Part shown: positions 34,605 through 46,050 of the stretch, one piece after another | Numbering within the stretch: position 1 is the stretch's first letter | Layout of the letters: each line of letters begins with the position of its first letter | Origin: Anthonomus grandis grandis | Lineage: Eukaryota > Arthropoda > Insecta > Coleoptera > Curculionidae | Direction: 5' to 3' | NCBI RefSeq assembly: GCF_022605725.1 | Contig: NC_065554.1 | Span: forward strand, 7,397,100 to 7,461,099 | Length of the DNA stretch: 64,000 nt | Position numbers and translations under genes: made by a program | The notes under the pieces: generated by a model | What the model was told of the DNA's origin: nothing | Database searches by the model: none | Seen by the model: only the letters and a program-made list of their open reading frames with translations

Positions 34605-35940
34605 CATGCCACAATTCTTCATCAACGGTTGCTTTAAAGTTATAGTTCATTAGTTATTAGTTATATTGCATTTCTAGATCTTTCCTAAATTATAAATCTA
34701 ATTTCTTTTGTTTTCTATTTTAATTGTCTAGTTCCTTTTTATGGTCATCTTTTAAATTCAGTCTTAATTAAGTCTTTTCTTATATTATAGTCTAGTTCTT
34801 CTTATTCTTACTTAAGTTTTAGATCTCATTCTTCTTGTTCTTCTCTCTATTTACAATCTTGCTCCTCTTATTATTTTATTTACTGATCAGCCTAAATTGG
34901 AGGTAAATGAGGCTCTTAAACAACATGCGGACTACTAAAAGCTTGACACTATAGGTGAAAATAATATAGTAAATTAATGTTGAATCCTAAATAAACTAAT
35001 TAACTTAAACTATTTAGCCTATAACTCTTACTATTTTTAAGCCGACAATTTTCTAAGGGACAATAGATTAATATACATATAGTCTTATATAACAACTTGC
35101 TATAACTAATTATGCTTTGGGGGAAATGTGTAATTTATTTGTGGGATTATGTAAGGAATATTATAAGGAGGCGAAATCAAAAGTAATTTAATTTCTTAAT
35201 AAGTTACTAGTGCAAAAGTGAGGTAATCGGTAAAACCTTTTTAAACATGGATATTAAAAATCTAAATTAAGACATAAACATAGATCAAATTGCTCACTAG
35301 AAACATTTAAATACTCAGCTACGTGAGCATTATGAATTAATGCAGGGCGTTATATGTAGTGCAGCTGTGTTAAGTTAAATACTTCGACAATATATTTTCT
35401 TGTATTTTTGCATTATTCCAGCTTTACAATAAGATAATATGAAAACCTCTAGAGCAAATACTGGCAGTATAAATTGGAAATACTACTTTAAAAAAAATCC
35501 AGAAGAGATTTCTGTTTGGGGGCCAGTATGTACATCACGTCCACTATACACAACCAATATTCACACCTAAACGAACGGTAAAAACACTACAATATGTGCA
35601 TTAATACTTGTATAGTAAGACCTATTATAAAGATACTATATCCATTTAAGTTATGCATAATTAATGTGAAATGTTAAATAATGTTCTTTATTTGGTGCTT
35701 AAAAGCATTTTTAATTTTTTTGCTCTACTTAGCTTGAATACAGATCCAAAATTACACATTTACCGATTTCATTTTTTTTTGGTACCGTTGAATAGAGAAT
35801 TTTACGCTGCTTACTATGATGTATCACACGATGGGGGTTCCCATTTGACATATTAAAGTGAGGTTAGCTGGAGGTGATTGAATTTAAATAATCATTTAAG
35901 AATTGACTTTAATTATTTATGATTGGTAAGTTATAAAATA
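34605..35940. other. No recognised feature
   Basis: Includes a pyrimidine-rich stretch (34660-34880) with repeated CTTCTT/ATTCTT motifs. No gene or TE domain was read. Confidence 0.4.
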
Positions 35941-36716
35941 CAGGGTGTTTTTTAAGTTGGGGTTTACCATTTTCTCGAAAACGCAAAAACATGGTCAATT
36001 TAAATAATGTCGAAAATAAAATAAGCCTATAGGCAAAAACCCCTTATTTAATAAGTTAAATTCTAACAAAAATTGCTTAAAGTGACCACCACTGAATTCG
36101 TTTACACAAACTGTAGCTCGACGTATCTACGAATTTGTGCATCCCGTGAGAAGGGAACGTTATCCTCGAATTATTTCCGCAACATCTTGTATACGTTCAA
36201 TAAAAATCACATGGATTAAGGTTTGTCGACCATGAAGGCCATCTTATTAATTTATTATATATTATATGGCCTATCCATCTGTTTCAACTTCACTCCCATT
36301 AACTCAATAAATATACGATCACCGTAACCAAGAATTATATATGCCCTATTTAAACTATAGCGCGACACCGCGACCGCAGCTACTGGATCCGTTTTGAGAA
36401 ATGAAAGTGATATAAATGATATTTGCATTAAAGTTTGTCTATAAGTTAGGTCTCCGATATTCTTATCAAAATCAGTGATTAATACATAATTTTTGAAATC
36501 AGCAAAATTAGCCACAAATCATTCCTTATATCGAGAAAGATACGCCCTTAGTATTAATGAAATATTCTACACTAGGCTTACAAAATCTAGTAATCAATAA
36601 ATTTTTAGTATTATTGGAAAGTTTGGTTCACATACTGACAAATGATAATAAACTGTTTTTTATTGTTAGGAAATGTGGACTAAAAACTTATACGAGTATA
36701 CTAAAAAAATTATTCA
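35941..36716. other. Probable mariner-type repeat tip and unassigned sequence
   Basis: TACAGGGTGTTTTTTAAG at 35939-35956 resembles the CAGGGTGTT tips of the mariner-like repeats in this window. No matching inverted end was located. A minus-strand 86-codon frame (36515-36255) has no known motif and is not called as a gene. Confidence 0.35.
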
Positions 36717-38608
36717 GTGCGGCTCTTAATTGTCTTCCTCTCCCTCTTTTTATATTGTGACTGCGTTTATATAGAAATTTGAAATTTTGCACACATCATT
36801 AGCAATCTAAATACTACTTTTTGGTCCATAGCTTATTTTGCAAGACAATGGCGGCGTGACACCATTTTGAAAAATAAAATTAAATAGAAACGGGAGTCAT
36901 GCAATACATCATTTAAATGCTTCCATTAAATGCTTTATGGTCTTAGAATATTAAGTTATTACTTCTACCCATACCAAAATGGCAGTCTTTCAAAATCTTT
37001 TTTTTTATTTTTTTTACTTTTCTGTTCAGGTGTAATTTGTTTGTAGGTGTGTTGTTGTTTGTAAAGTTTGTATTTTTGGTCAATGTCAATGTCACATTAG
37101 TATCATAAAAGTAACTGTTCTACACAAAAACCTATTTGGCTTGCCAATACCTTTAAAAGCGAATAATACCGAAAAGAGAAAATATTTTTGCTATTTTATT
37201 CAGTGCAATTTTATTTGTACCTTGATTTAATCGAGAATGCCTGACGCACATCCCCTTGCTAAAAAATTGAAATCATTTTCATTTATGGTGGCAATCGTAA
37301 TGTACATGAGACGGAATGAATTTTTAATGTTTGCTTTCCTGGCATGACTCGTATGTCGAAAATATATTCGCGAGCTATTTCAGAAGTTTACCGAGATAGG
37401 TAGTATTGCCAGTAAGAAGAATCCAGGGCATCTCAGCTATCCAGAAGAAAAACAGGTGGATAATATAGCAGCTATGGTAAGAGATCCACAATAGTCTACT
37501 TCCACAGTTGGTGACACGTGTGATGTATCTTCTGCTACTGTAAAAAGGGTACTTCAAAAACATAAATCCGTATAAAATTCAAATCATTTATTAATTGACA
37601 GAAGATGATCCTGATCGACGTATGGATTTATGCGAAGTAATGACCGAGAGAATAGGACCGCAGATTGCTTATGTGAAGAACATTTATTTCAGTGATGAAT
37701 GTCCTTTTTTTTGAATGGTAATGTTCATAGACAATATTTCCGTTATTGAAGCGACGTAAATCGCCACATATTTCGTGAAACACACACACAGTATCAAAAA
37801 AAAATAACTATGTGGGCTGGCATATTAGGGAACCACATCGTTGATCCTCTCTTTTTAGACCAATATTTGACAGGGGACCTTCACTTAAACATGTTGGAAA
37901 ATGCAGTAGAACAATTGATCCTTAAGATTATTAAAGACCATCCTCATGAATTAAAGTTGAAAATAGTTTTTCAACAAGATAGGCCATCGCCTCACTTTAG
38001 CAGAAATTCAAGACAATATTTGACTAGTACTTACCCTAATCGATGGATTGGTCATCGAAGGCCTACCGAGTGGCCAGCCAGGTCGCCCGATCTTACACCT
38101 CAAGACTTTTTTTATGAAGCTACTTGAAACAAAAAGTCAACAACACTCAGACAGACTCTATCTTCAATCTACGTCAAAGAATAATTAATGCATGTCGCAA
38201 TATGCATGTTGTCACTTTCCAAAATGTTCGTGAAGAGTTCTCCAATAGATTTTTTTACTGTTTTCAAGTTATTGGTGCACATTTTTAACATCTTTTTTTA
38301 TAGTAAAATAATTACATTTCTGTTACCTAAAGTTTAATTAGTTTAAATAGGAAAGAAAGGGTAAAAAATAAGCTTTTGAAAGGCTGCAATTTGGCTATGG
38401 GTAGAAGTATTGACTTAATATTCTAGGACTCTAAAGCATTTAGTAAGAGACATTAAAAATCGCGTCTCGCCGCCATTTTGACGTTTTAAAAAATGAGCTA
38501 GAGATCAAAAAGTAACATTTAGGTTGCTAATGATTTGTACTAATTTTCAAATTTTTATATAAACGCATTCAAAAGATAAGAGGGTGTGAAGACAATTAAG
38601 AGTAGCAC
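36717..38608 (+). mobile_element. Long-TIR DD41D mariner element
   Basis: A 1.9-kb element with imperfect terminal inverted repeats of about 240-280 bp. The left arm (36717-36995) holds CTCTTAATTGTCTTC, GCGTTTATATA, ATCATTAGCAA, AATGGCGGCG and ATACTTCTACCCATA-like blocks. The right arm (38370-38608) holds their inverses in the same order. The right end is followed by TA (38609-38610). The left flank reads CA, a possible mutated TA. A transposase with the family's N-terminus, first D (YFSDECPFF) and C-terminal DD41D pair lies inside on the plus strand. Confidence 0.85.
37239..38270 (+). pseudogene. DD41D mariner-type transposase, decayed
   Basis: The frame begins about 37239 (MPDAHPLAKK). It is interrupted by several stops and frameshifts; a 106-codon open stretch (37810-38127) starts MWAGILGNHIVDPLF and includes the second D in IVFQQDRPSPHFS and the third in WPARSPDLTPQDFF. 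There are 41 residues between these Asp residues. The first D lies in NIYFSDECPFF (about 37690). Just after QDFF the frame shifts in a T run, and the C-terminal tail continues in another frame to about 38270. DD41D mariners are known from insects (rosa/Visitor-type); exact subfamily is not assigned. Confidence 0.85.
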
Positions 38609-38699
38609 TACATATTGTTGCCATATAAAATTAACAACATCTTACTTAAACATATAACTAAAGGGATTTATCTAGTGAAATGATTTATACCTTTTTGTG

Positions 38700-41600
38700 G
38701 CATATGAAATAATATTATGCCTGCATCAGAAGTATATTTAATAAATACTTATATTGGCCAAAAAATTGCTGATAAATTATCTTTTAAAAAAAACTTAGTA
38801 ATGATAGCAATTTAACAAATAATAGTAATTATCCTAGTTTATTTAAGACGCATGTATCAGAGGAGAAAGTACAAAAAAATATAATTTCATTAAAAAATAA
38901 CTCTCCACCTGGACTGAATGGTATTGGTAGTAGGACTTTAAAAGATATAAAAGATTACATAGCCAAGCCTTTTGCACATATCTTTAATTCTTCAATATCA
39001 ACTTGGAAGATACCACTTGAATTAAAAAAAACTGTTGTTATCCCCGTTCATAAAGGAAAAGAGACGCATTTACCTGAAAACTATCGCTCAATAATATCTC
39101 TTATTAGCAATATCACCAAGATATTAGAATACGGCATCAGAGAACCCGTAGATGAAAATAATATTTTATCATCTAACCAATTTGATTTCCGACAGGGAAT
39201 GTCAACAGAAGACGCGCTCTTTGAGGTATTAAACCCTATTTATAGTTCTATTGATAAAAATAAGAGACCTCTTGTAATGTTTATTAATTTAGCTAAAACG
39301 TTTGACACCGTTTTGCATGACATTATATTAAAAAAAACTAAGTAGCTATGGAATAAGGGGATTATGTCTTAATTTATTAAAATATTATAAGAGATCGAGA
39401 ACAGTGTGTAAGACGAGATTTATAGTGAATTTGAGAAAGTTCTATACCGGTGTGAAGATAGCAGCCAAAAGTTTCAGCAGCCAATTTGATTTTGCGTGAA
39501 GTTAGCAGCTATTTTTTGGCAGCCAAAATTTTATGTACAAACCTACTGCCTGAGGTAAAATACAATGTCTTTTTATCTTTTAAGGATTGGCGGTATTTTA
39601 ACCCCAACCACTTCGCAGCTGTTTGGCGGGTATCTTATGCATAAATGCATTTTAATTAATAACGCATCAGGAATAAATCGAATTGTACAATAATATTAAG
39701 CACACATAGTTCCTAAATAATAACAAATTTTTGTATACCATCCAATACCCCTTACCGCCCGTCAGAGGGGTGATTCACCTCAAAGGAAAGAAAGAAATCG
39801 AGTTGCAAAATAAGATTTATCACACATACTCTCTATTTAATAACAAATTTTCGTATAATATCCATTATCCCTTACCGCCCGTCGGAGAGGTGGTTCACCC
39901 TTGTGAATTTATAAATATTTTTTTTTCTATTAGAAAGAAATCGAGTTGCAAAATAAATTTAAGCACACATACTCCCTATTTATTAACGAATTTTCTCTGA
40001 CGGGCGGTAAGGGGTAATGGATGGTATATGAAAATTCGTTATTAAATAGGGAGTATGTGTACTGAATCTTATTTTGCAACTCGATTTTTTTCTGTTAGAA
40101 AAAAAAATTATCTATAAATTCACAAGGGTGAACCACCCCTCTGACGGGCGGTAAAGGGCAATGGATGGTATGTGACAATTCGTTATTAAATAGGGAGTAT
40201 GTGTGCGGAATCTTATTTTGCAACTCGATTTCTTTCTGATATAAAAAAAATATTTATAAATTCATAGGGGTGAACCACCCCTCTAACGGGCGGTAAGGGA
40301 TAATGGATGGTATATGAAAATTTATTATTAAATAGGGAGCATGTGTGTGAAATCTTATTTTGCAACTTGATTTCTTTCTGATATAAAAAAAAATATAATT
40401 TATAAAATCATTAGGGTGAATCACCCATCTGACGAGCGGTAAAGGGATTGGATGGTATACAAAAATTTGTTATTATATAGGGAATATGTGTGCCTAATAT
40501 TATTGTAGAACTCGATTTATTCCTGATACGTTAGTAGAGGCATTATTAATTAAAATGCATTTATGCATAAGATACCCGCCAAACGGGTGCGAAGTGGTTG
40601 GGGCTAAAATACCGCCAATCCTTAAAGGATAAAAAGACATTGTATTTTACCTCAGGCAGTAGGTTTATACATTAAATTTTGGCTGCCAAAAAAAGGTCTA
40701 TGTGATGTTCCGCAAGGTACTGTAATTGGCATACTCTTATTCTCAATCTATATCAATGACCTTTTAGGCCTCACTGCATCCAGTAAACTAATTTCTTATG
40801 CAGATGATACAGCACTCCTTTTACAGGAAGAAATCAACAGTGAAGCTCGCCACGCTGGAATTTGCAAAAGTACGGCCATGATTGGATAAAAATCGATTAA
40901 CAATTATTATTAAAAAAACTAAGTTTATGTGTTTTATTATTCTGCATGCTCATCAATATCAGGCCGATAAAATTAATTTACTCACAACAGTGCTTCTCCA
41001 ATTAAGCTAAATGTACATTTACTGAATTCCTTAATAAAGTGGAACATGTCAGATATTAAGGTGTTACGACTGACCAGAATATCAAATGGGATAAACATGT
41101 AGAAGTGACAAATGCAAACCTTCGTAAACTGATTTATAAGTTTTATCACATCAGAAATTGTATGCCAATTAATTTTCTGAGAATTTTATATATGACATTA
41201 GCCGAGTCTATAATATAATTGTATACAAACTGCCTATTTTAAGACAACCTCCTATATCTCATTTTCAAACCCGAAACAAGGCAGTGGAAATTGTGGGAGT
41301 TCCTTTCCAGACTAAAACGAGAACACAACGCCATCTTATTTATTTTTATGTTGAATATATTATGTTTATATTTTTTTTCTTTTTTATTTGTAACTGGGAT
41401 AGATATTATTTGTGATTAGGTTAGATATTAGTTAAATATTAATTGTAATAGCTTATCATTGTACTTAAAATTTGTACCTACGTACCTATATGCTTTGTAC
41501 TTATTTAATTTTCAATAATTACTTCTTATGTACACATACAGATGCATATCTATGTGTACAGGAATTATCTTATAATTTTGTTGTATGTATTATTTTGGAA

Positions 41601-41755
41601 CATATTTAATTTGATTTTAAATTATTGACATAATTTAAAATCCTTTTTATTTCCAATCCCTCGAGAGCCAGCGCACAAATTTTTTTATAGTATATGTTTG
41701 ATGAAATTTTAAAATTCTTTCTTTAAAGAGGAATTGATAAATAAATAAATATATG
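38700..41755 (+). pseudogene. LINE ORF2, split by a foldback insertion
   Basis: The plus-strand RT reads NSPPGLNGIGSRTLKDI (38900), ELKKTVVIPVHKGKE, LPENYRSIISLISNITKI, FRQGMSTEDALFEVL and LVMFINLAKTFDTVLHDII (motif A, 39280). After a 1.2-kb insertion it resumes at 40695 with GLCDVPQGTVIGILLFSIYI and KLISYADDTALLLQ (active site YADD, 40795-40830). C-terminal blocks follow (IKWDKHVEVTNANLRKLIY, 41070). It ends in a TAAATAAATAAATAT tail at 41738-41755, immediately followed by the Tc1 element. Frameshifts are present, but this RT core is the best preserved of the LINEs here. Confidence 0.85.
39512..40693. mobile_element. Foldback element with inverted arms and about 145-bp tandem units
   Basis: A 1.18-kb insertion in the LINE RT. 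Its outer arms (39512-39745 and 40460-40693) are inverse copies, over 90% alike, starting TTTTTTGGCAGCCAAAATTT; the right arm has an extra block of about a dozen bases. Inside, units of about 142-148 bp built around GACGGGCGGTAAGGG repeat: two in one orientation (39745-39960) and about three and a half in the other (39999-40445), making a large palindrome. No coding capacity. The class is unknown; it could be a foldback transposon or a rearranged satellite-bearing MITE. A target duplication was not identified. Confidence 0.75.
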
Positions 41756-41958
41756 TACGAGCCCTGTCTCAGTGAAGTTGGCCCAACTATCAAAACTAGG
41801 ATTTTTTATAAAATTTGACATATTAGCGAAAACGTATTAAAAACTAAAAGGTATTTCTGATAACATATGATCTTTTTATTTAATATTAGCTTAAAATACT
41901 ACATGTTTTATAACTGAGGAAAAATATCTTACAAAAATTAAAAAAATCTGTCGATTAA

Positions 41959-42357
41959 TGTCTAAACGACATTTTTAAAATATTTTACATTTTTTGGAAG
42001 TTTTAAATATTCATACATATTTATATAAAATTGTTTATATTAGCCGGTCAAGGTGTTTGCGATGGATTTTAAGCTCACGTTTGCTATAAGTTCGCAAGGT
42101 CGAAATTAGTAAATAGTTAAAATTATGATTACGATGCTCACCTTGATTTCTATAATTACCTCGAATTGTTATCTTAAGACTGATATAAATAGTAGTTAAT
42201 TTTTGTGAATAAAGCAGTATTGAATTCTACTATCAAGTGGTTTTCTACTCAACCTTTTACGGCCAAGCCACCCTTGCCTGTAAACCTATAGTGAGGCTGC
42301 TATAGGGTAATAGGGAATAAAAAAGGTTTAGGGAAAAGCCCTAGATCTTTTCATGGT
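41959..42357 (+). repeat. LTR plus leader, unit 1
   Basis: Starts TGTCTAAACGACATTT and runs through a probable promoter/polyA region (GTGAATAAAGCAG near 42207) to the leader and TTTTCATGG at 42349-42356. It is more diverged from units 2 and 3 than these are from each other. The exact LTR/leader border is not determined. Confidence 0.85.
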
Positions 42358-42472
42358 TTCAAGCCAAAACAGCCGCGCCGCGCCCATCATCGAGAAAGCA
42401 ATGGAAGAAACAAATAAAATTGTCCTCCGCCAGCAGGAGCTAGCGGGAGAATTAGAACTCCGACGACCATGA
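42353..42472 (+). pseudogene. Start of a gag-like frame, truncated
   Basis: 39 codons from ATG 42353 to TGA 42470-42472, starting MVSSQNSRAAPIIEKAMEE and continuing into a Glu/Gln/Leu-rich helix (RQQELAGELELRR). It follows the LTR/leader of unit 1, where gag is expected. The frame is cut by the palindrome junction at about 42466. A charged, helix-forming N-terminus suits gag, but the peptide is too short for certain assignment. Confidence 0.5.
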
Positions 42473-42865
42473 AAAGATCTAGGGCTTTTCCCTAAACCTT
42501 TTTTATTCCCTACTACCCTATAGCAGCCTTACTATAGGTTTACAGGCAAGGGTGGCTTGGCCGTAGTAGGTTGAGCAATAAGAACTACTGGGTGTAGAAC
42601 TCAATACTGGTTTATTCACAAAAATTAACAACTATTTATATCAGTCTTAAGATAACAATTCGAGGTAATTATACAAATCCAGGTGAGCATCGTAATCATA
42701 ATTTTAACTATTTACTAATTTCGACCTTGCGAACTTATAGCAAACGTGAGCTTAAAATCAATCGCAAACACCTTGACCGGCTAATATAAATAATTTTATA
42801 TAAATATGTATGAATATTTAGGGCTACCAAAAAATATAAAATATTTAAAAAATGTCGTTTAGACA
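42466..42865 (-). repeat. LTR plus leader, unit 2
   Basis: 400 bp, nearly identical to 43661-44060 and inverted relative to unit 1. On the minus strand it starts TGTCTAAACGACA at 42865, directly after the purine tract of the internal region. Confidence 0.9.
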
Positions 42866-42894
42866 TATTCCCCGCTCTCTCTGCTTTCTTCTGG
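42866..42894 (-). other. Polypurine tract next to LTR unit 2
   Basis: On the minus strand AAAGCAGAGAGAGCGGGGAA lies just before the LTR start TGTCTAAACG, the position where plus-strand DNA synthesis is primed in LTR elements. Confidence 0.8.
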
Positions 42895-42929
42895 AGGAAT
42901 GTTTAAGGGTTGGAGTTCTACTATCTCGG

Positions 42930-43124
42930 TCTCTCTTGGTCTGACTGACTTGTCTGTTTTGACTGACTTGACTGCTTTGATTGGCTTGACTGCCTTAACT
43001 TGACTTGTCTGCTTTGACTGGCTTGACTGCTTTAACTGCTTTGATTGGCTCGACTGCTTCGATTGGCTTGATTGCTTTGGCTGCTTTGCTTTGACTGACT
43101 TGTCTGCTTTGGCTGCTTTGATTT
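42930..43124 (+). repeat. Degenerate GACTTGACTGCTTT simple repeat
   Basis: Irregular reiteration of TTGACTGACTTG / TTGACTGCTTT-type units of about 10-22 bp, lying between the polypurine tract and the 46-bp minisatellite in the same internal region. Confidence 0.75.
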
Positions 43125-43620
43125 GAAGATGGAGTCGGCCCTTTTTGGCGGTTGCTCCTGACTTGACTTGACGATGGAGACGGCCCTTTTTGGCGGTTAC
43201 TCCTGGCTTGACTTTAAGATGGAGGCGGCGTCGTAAGCGGCAACTCCTTTTGTTTAACTCGAAGATGGAGGCGGCGTCGTGGGCGGCAACTCCTTTAGTT
43301 TAACTTGAAGATGGAGGCGGCGTCGTGGGCGGCAACTCCTTTGGTTTAATTTGAAGATGGAGGCGGCATCGTGGGCGGCAACTCCTTTTGTTTAACTTGA
43401 AGATGGAGGCGGCGTCGTGGGCGGCAACTCCTTTGGTTTACTTAAAGATGGAGGCGGCGTCGTGGGCGGCAACTCCTTTGGTTTAATTTGAAAATGGAGG
43501 CGGCATCGTGGGCGGCAACTCCTTTTGTTTAACTTGAAGATGGAGGCGGCGTCGTGGGCGGCAACTCCTTTGGTTTAATTTGAAGATGGAAACGGCGTCG
43601 TGGGCGGTAACTCCTGGTTC
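43125..43620 (+). repeat. 46-bp minisatellite, about 11 copies
   Basis: Unit GATGGAGGCGGCGTCGTGGG followed by CGGCAACTCCTTT and a variable TTTAA tail, repeated with a 45-46 bp period. The period is not a multiple of three, so the minus-strand open frame across it (43665-43483) changes reading register each unit and is unlikely to be a real protein. It is GC-rich in an AT-rich setting. Confidence 0.9.
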
Positions 43621-43660
43621 AATTAAAAGCTCGAAGGACCATGAAAATCCGGCTCGAAGG

Positions 43661-44060
43661 ACCATGAAAAGATCTAGGGCTTTTCCCTAAACCTTTTTTA
43701 TTCCCTACTACCCTATAGCAGCCTCACTATAGGTTTACAGGCAAGGGTGGCTTGGCCGTAGTAGGTTGAGCAATAAGAACTACTGGGTGTAGAACTCAAT
43801 ACTGGTTTATTCACAAAAATTAACAACTATTTGTATCAGTCTTAAGATAACAATTCGAGGTAATTATACAAATCAAGGTGAGCATCGTAATCATAATTTT
43901 AACTATTTACTAATTTCGACCTTGCGAACTTATAGCAAACGTGAGCTTAAAATCAATCGCAAACACCTTGACCGGCTAATATAAATAATTTTATATAAAT
44001 ATGTATGAATATTTAAGGCTACCAAAAAATATAAAATATTTAAAAAATGTCGTTTAGACA
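43661..44060 (-). repeat. LTR plus leader, unit 3
   Basis: A direct copy of unit 2. Its outer end (44060) borders the ATTAA duplication. With unit 2 it frames the 795-bp internal region. Confidence 0.9.
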
Positions 44061-44095
44061 ATTAATAAAAATCAACAAAACCAAATAGCAGCAAA

Positions 44096-44708
44096 TTACC
44101 ACTGCGTTACATCGCCTTTTCGACTGATTACTGCTTTGATACGTCTTAACATAGCGTCAACTAATGTTTGACAGTCATCTGGTGTAAAATTGTTCCAAAT
44201 TTCTTGGAGACGGGTTCGCAATTCTGGAACGGTTCTTGCGGAATTCGATCTGAGCTTCTTCTTCATGATATGCCACAAGGTTTCAATCGGCGATAGATCT
44301 GGACTACTCGACGTCCACTTTAAAACTGGAATTATGTTTTCTAACATCCAATATTTTACTTTTTTAGCCGTATGGCAAGCGGCACCACTGAAAGCGCTAC
44401 GTTGCTCTTGAAAACTTTTTTGTTGTTGCATGATTCCACAATAATTTCAATTCGTTGTAATTAGCACGCCGATTTCTCTTGATAATCCGTTTTAAGGCTC
44501 TTAAGTTGGTGTTGGAATAACGCGGTCGACTTTCAATCCTGGGTTTTTGACCAACAGATCTCGTTGTTTTGTACAATTTAATAATATTTCGAACTGTATA
44601 CCTCGATTTGTTAATAGTGTCAGCGATTTGGGAAGCATTTTGGCCTTTTAAATGTGAGTGAATGATCACTTTTCTTATTTCGTCAGAGACAGCCTTACCA
44701 CGAGCCAT
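44096..44708 (-). pseudogene. Tc1 transposase with central deletion
   Basis: The N-terminal part (44708-44397) starts MARGKAVSDEIRKVII. It has the paired HTH DNA-binding region (GQNASQIADTINKSRYTVRN...RPRYSNTNLRALKRIIKRN). The C-terminal part (44431-44096) reads SGAACHTAKKVKYWM, where the second catalytic Asp of DGA.CHT is replaced by Ser. It then has SPDLSPIETLWHIMKKKLR with the third-position Glu, and ends KGDVTQW. The segment carrying the first Asp is deleted and the two parts are in different frames. It is a DD34E-type Tc1 relic unable to catalyse transposition. Confidence 0.9.
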
Positions 44709-45039
44709 TTTTAATTGTTAACAACAACACTAATGCATGTTCTTAGCAACGCAATTTGTTTTATATAGCCTACTTTTATTTTATCGAAGCGCATAAACAG
44801 ACCATTCAACTAAGTTATTTCCATCACGTATTTTGCGATAGAAAAATTATGTTGCAAAGAAAAAAATATCGAAATTAAGACGCTTTAAAAATAGCTGCGT
44901 CGGTTTTATTATCTTTCCATAAACATTTCAAGAAACCAAAAATGTTATATTTGAAATAAAATTTTAGTTATCCCTTAAATAAATTCTAAAAAATCATGTT
45001 TTGGGGCGTTGAGCCAACTTCACTGAGACAGGGCTCGTA

Positions 45040-46050
45040 TATATTTTTTAATTATTATTAAAAGACACTGCATTCATTACGACTTTAGCAATAGCTCTCA
45101 ACTTAATAAACAATGGAATAAGTTTTCTTTTTCTACAAAAACTAACCTAAAATAGTCGCTGTTCCTGCGAGGTGGTTATGAAATATTTCACTATTATATT
45201 CCCAACGACGTCATTACTCCTTGAAGAAAAATTGATAGTTCTAAGGAAAGCGAGGGCAGACGTAAAAGCAGAAACAAAATATACCCGTCTCACCGCAAGC
45301 AGCTTATTTTTCGTATGCATAAGCTTATATGAGTTTCTGCTAGAATTGCTAGTTTATTTTTTGGTTAAAATATGGATTAATTTTCTTTTACAAATTTTAT
45401 TATACATTTTTTTTTATCAATTAGTAAACAAAATTTTCTTATGATTGTGATTACGATTCATATAAAAATTTATTCCCTTTTCCTTTTATGCTCTACACAT
45501 TCTAGAGACTACTGTTAACTGGAAAACATTTTAATTGGATTAGCGAATAATAAATTATCGTTATGTTATTAAGACTGATGAGCATATTTTGGGAGGAGCC
45601 TGGAAAATTCAAATTTAATCAAATTACCCTATTTGCTAAAAATAGAGCTTTACAATTTCTTATATAACAAGGAAATATCAAAAAACAACAAGAACACTAA
45701 TGAAACTTTTCATCTCATTAATTTTTTAATCTTATCGCAAACATTTAAAATACGCTTATTAGGCAATTAATGGACCATCAGTTGCTAAGAAACCTGTAAC
45801 ATATTAAGAAACTTCTCGGGCATGAATAGAAACAACTGGGTTAAAAAAGTATTTGTTATTAAAAATATTCCGGAAATCAGACAAGTTAGGAGGTGCTTAA
45901 TGATATTTGTATGCATTTTTAAATTTTAAATAAAAATATTACTTACTAATTATTAAACCCATTGGTTAAACCAATATTTTTTAATTTATTTATCTTATAA
46001 AATAGTTTCCTTACATAATTTTTTTTTTAATTACTTTATTTAGTACTTAC
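45040..46050. other. AT-rich, no recognised feature
   Basis: A plus-strand 90-codon frame at 45172-45444 ends in a hydrophobic Leu/Phe/Ile-rich stretch; in DNA this AT-rich such frames are expected, and it has no recognised motif, so it is not called as a gene. Confidence 0.4.

Larger units (their letters stand above)
41959..44060. mobile_element. Rearranged LTR-retroelement cluster with three LTR units
   Basis: Inserted in Tc1 with a 5-bp duplication ATTAA (41954-41958, 44061-44065). It begins TGTCTAAACGACA and ends TGTCGTTTAGACA. There are three copies of a 400-bp LTR/leader unit: 41959-42357 plus, 42466-42865 minus, 43661-44060 minus. The first two form a palindrome around a short gag start. 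The last two enclose a minisatellite and a polypurine tract. TG...CA ends, the PPT next to the LTR start and the 5-bp duplication all point to LTR retrotransposition. The outward inversion of one end is not a normal product. Nothing encodes pol, so it is non-autonomous. Confidence 0.85.
41758..45037 (-). mobile_element. Tc1 element interrupted by an LTR-element cluster
   Basis: The ends are inverse copies beginning CGAGCCCTGTCTCAGTGAAG (41758 on plus; 45037 on minus), each flanked by TA (41756-41757, 45038-45039). Without the 2.1-kb insertion and its duplication, the element is about 1.17 kb. It carries a minus-strand Tc1 transposase at 44708-44096 lacking its middle. It sits exactly at the tail of the LINE at 38700-41755. 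Confidence 0.9.

Noticed and set aside
36255..36515. 86-codon minus-strand frame
   Set aside because: No recognisable domain, adjoining a mariner-type repeat tip and element; could be decayed TE but nothing specific supports it.
43483..43665. Minus-strand open frame across the 46-bp repeats as a Pro/Arg-rich protein
   Set aside because: The repeat period is not a multiple of three, so the frame changes with each unit; it is best explained as minisatellite sequence behind an LTR leader.
45172..45444. 90-codon frame with a hydrophobic C-terminus
   Set aside because: Composition follows the local T-rich sequence and no family pattern was recognised.
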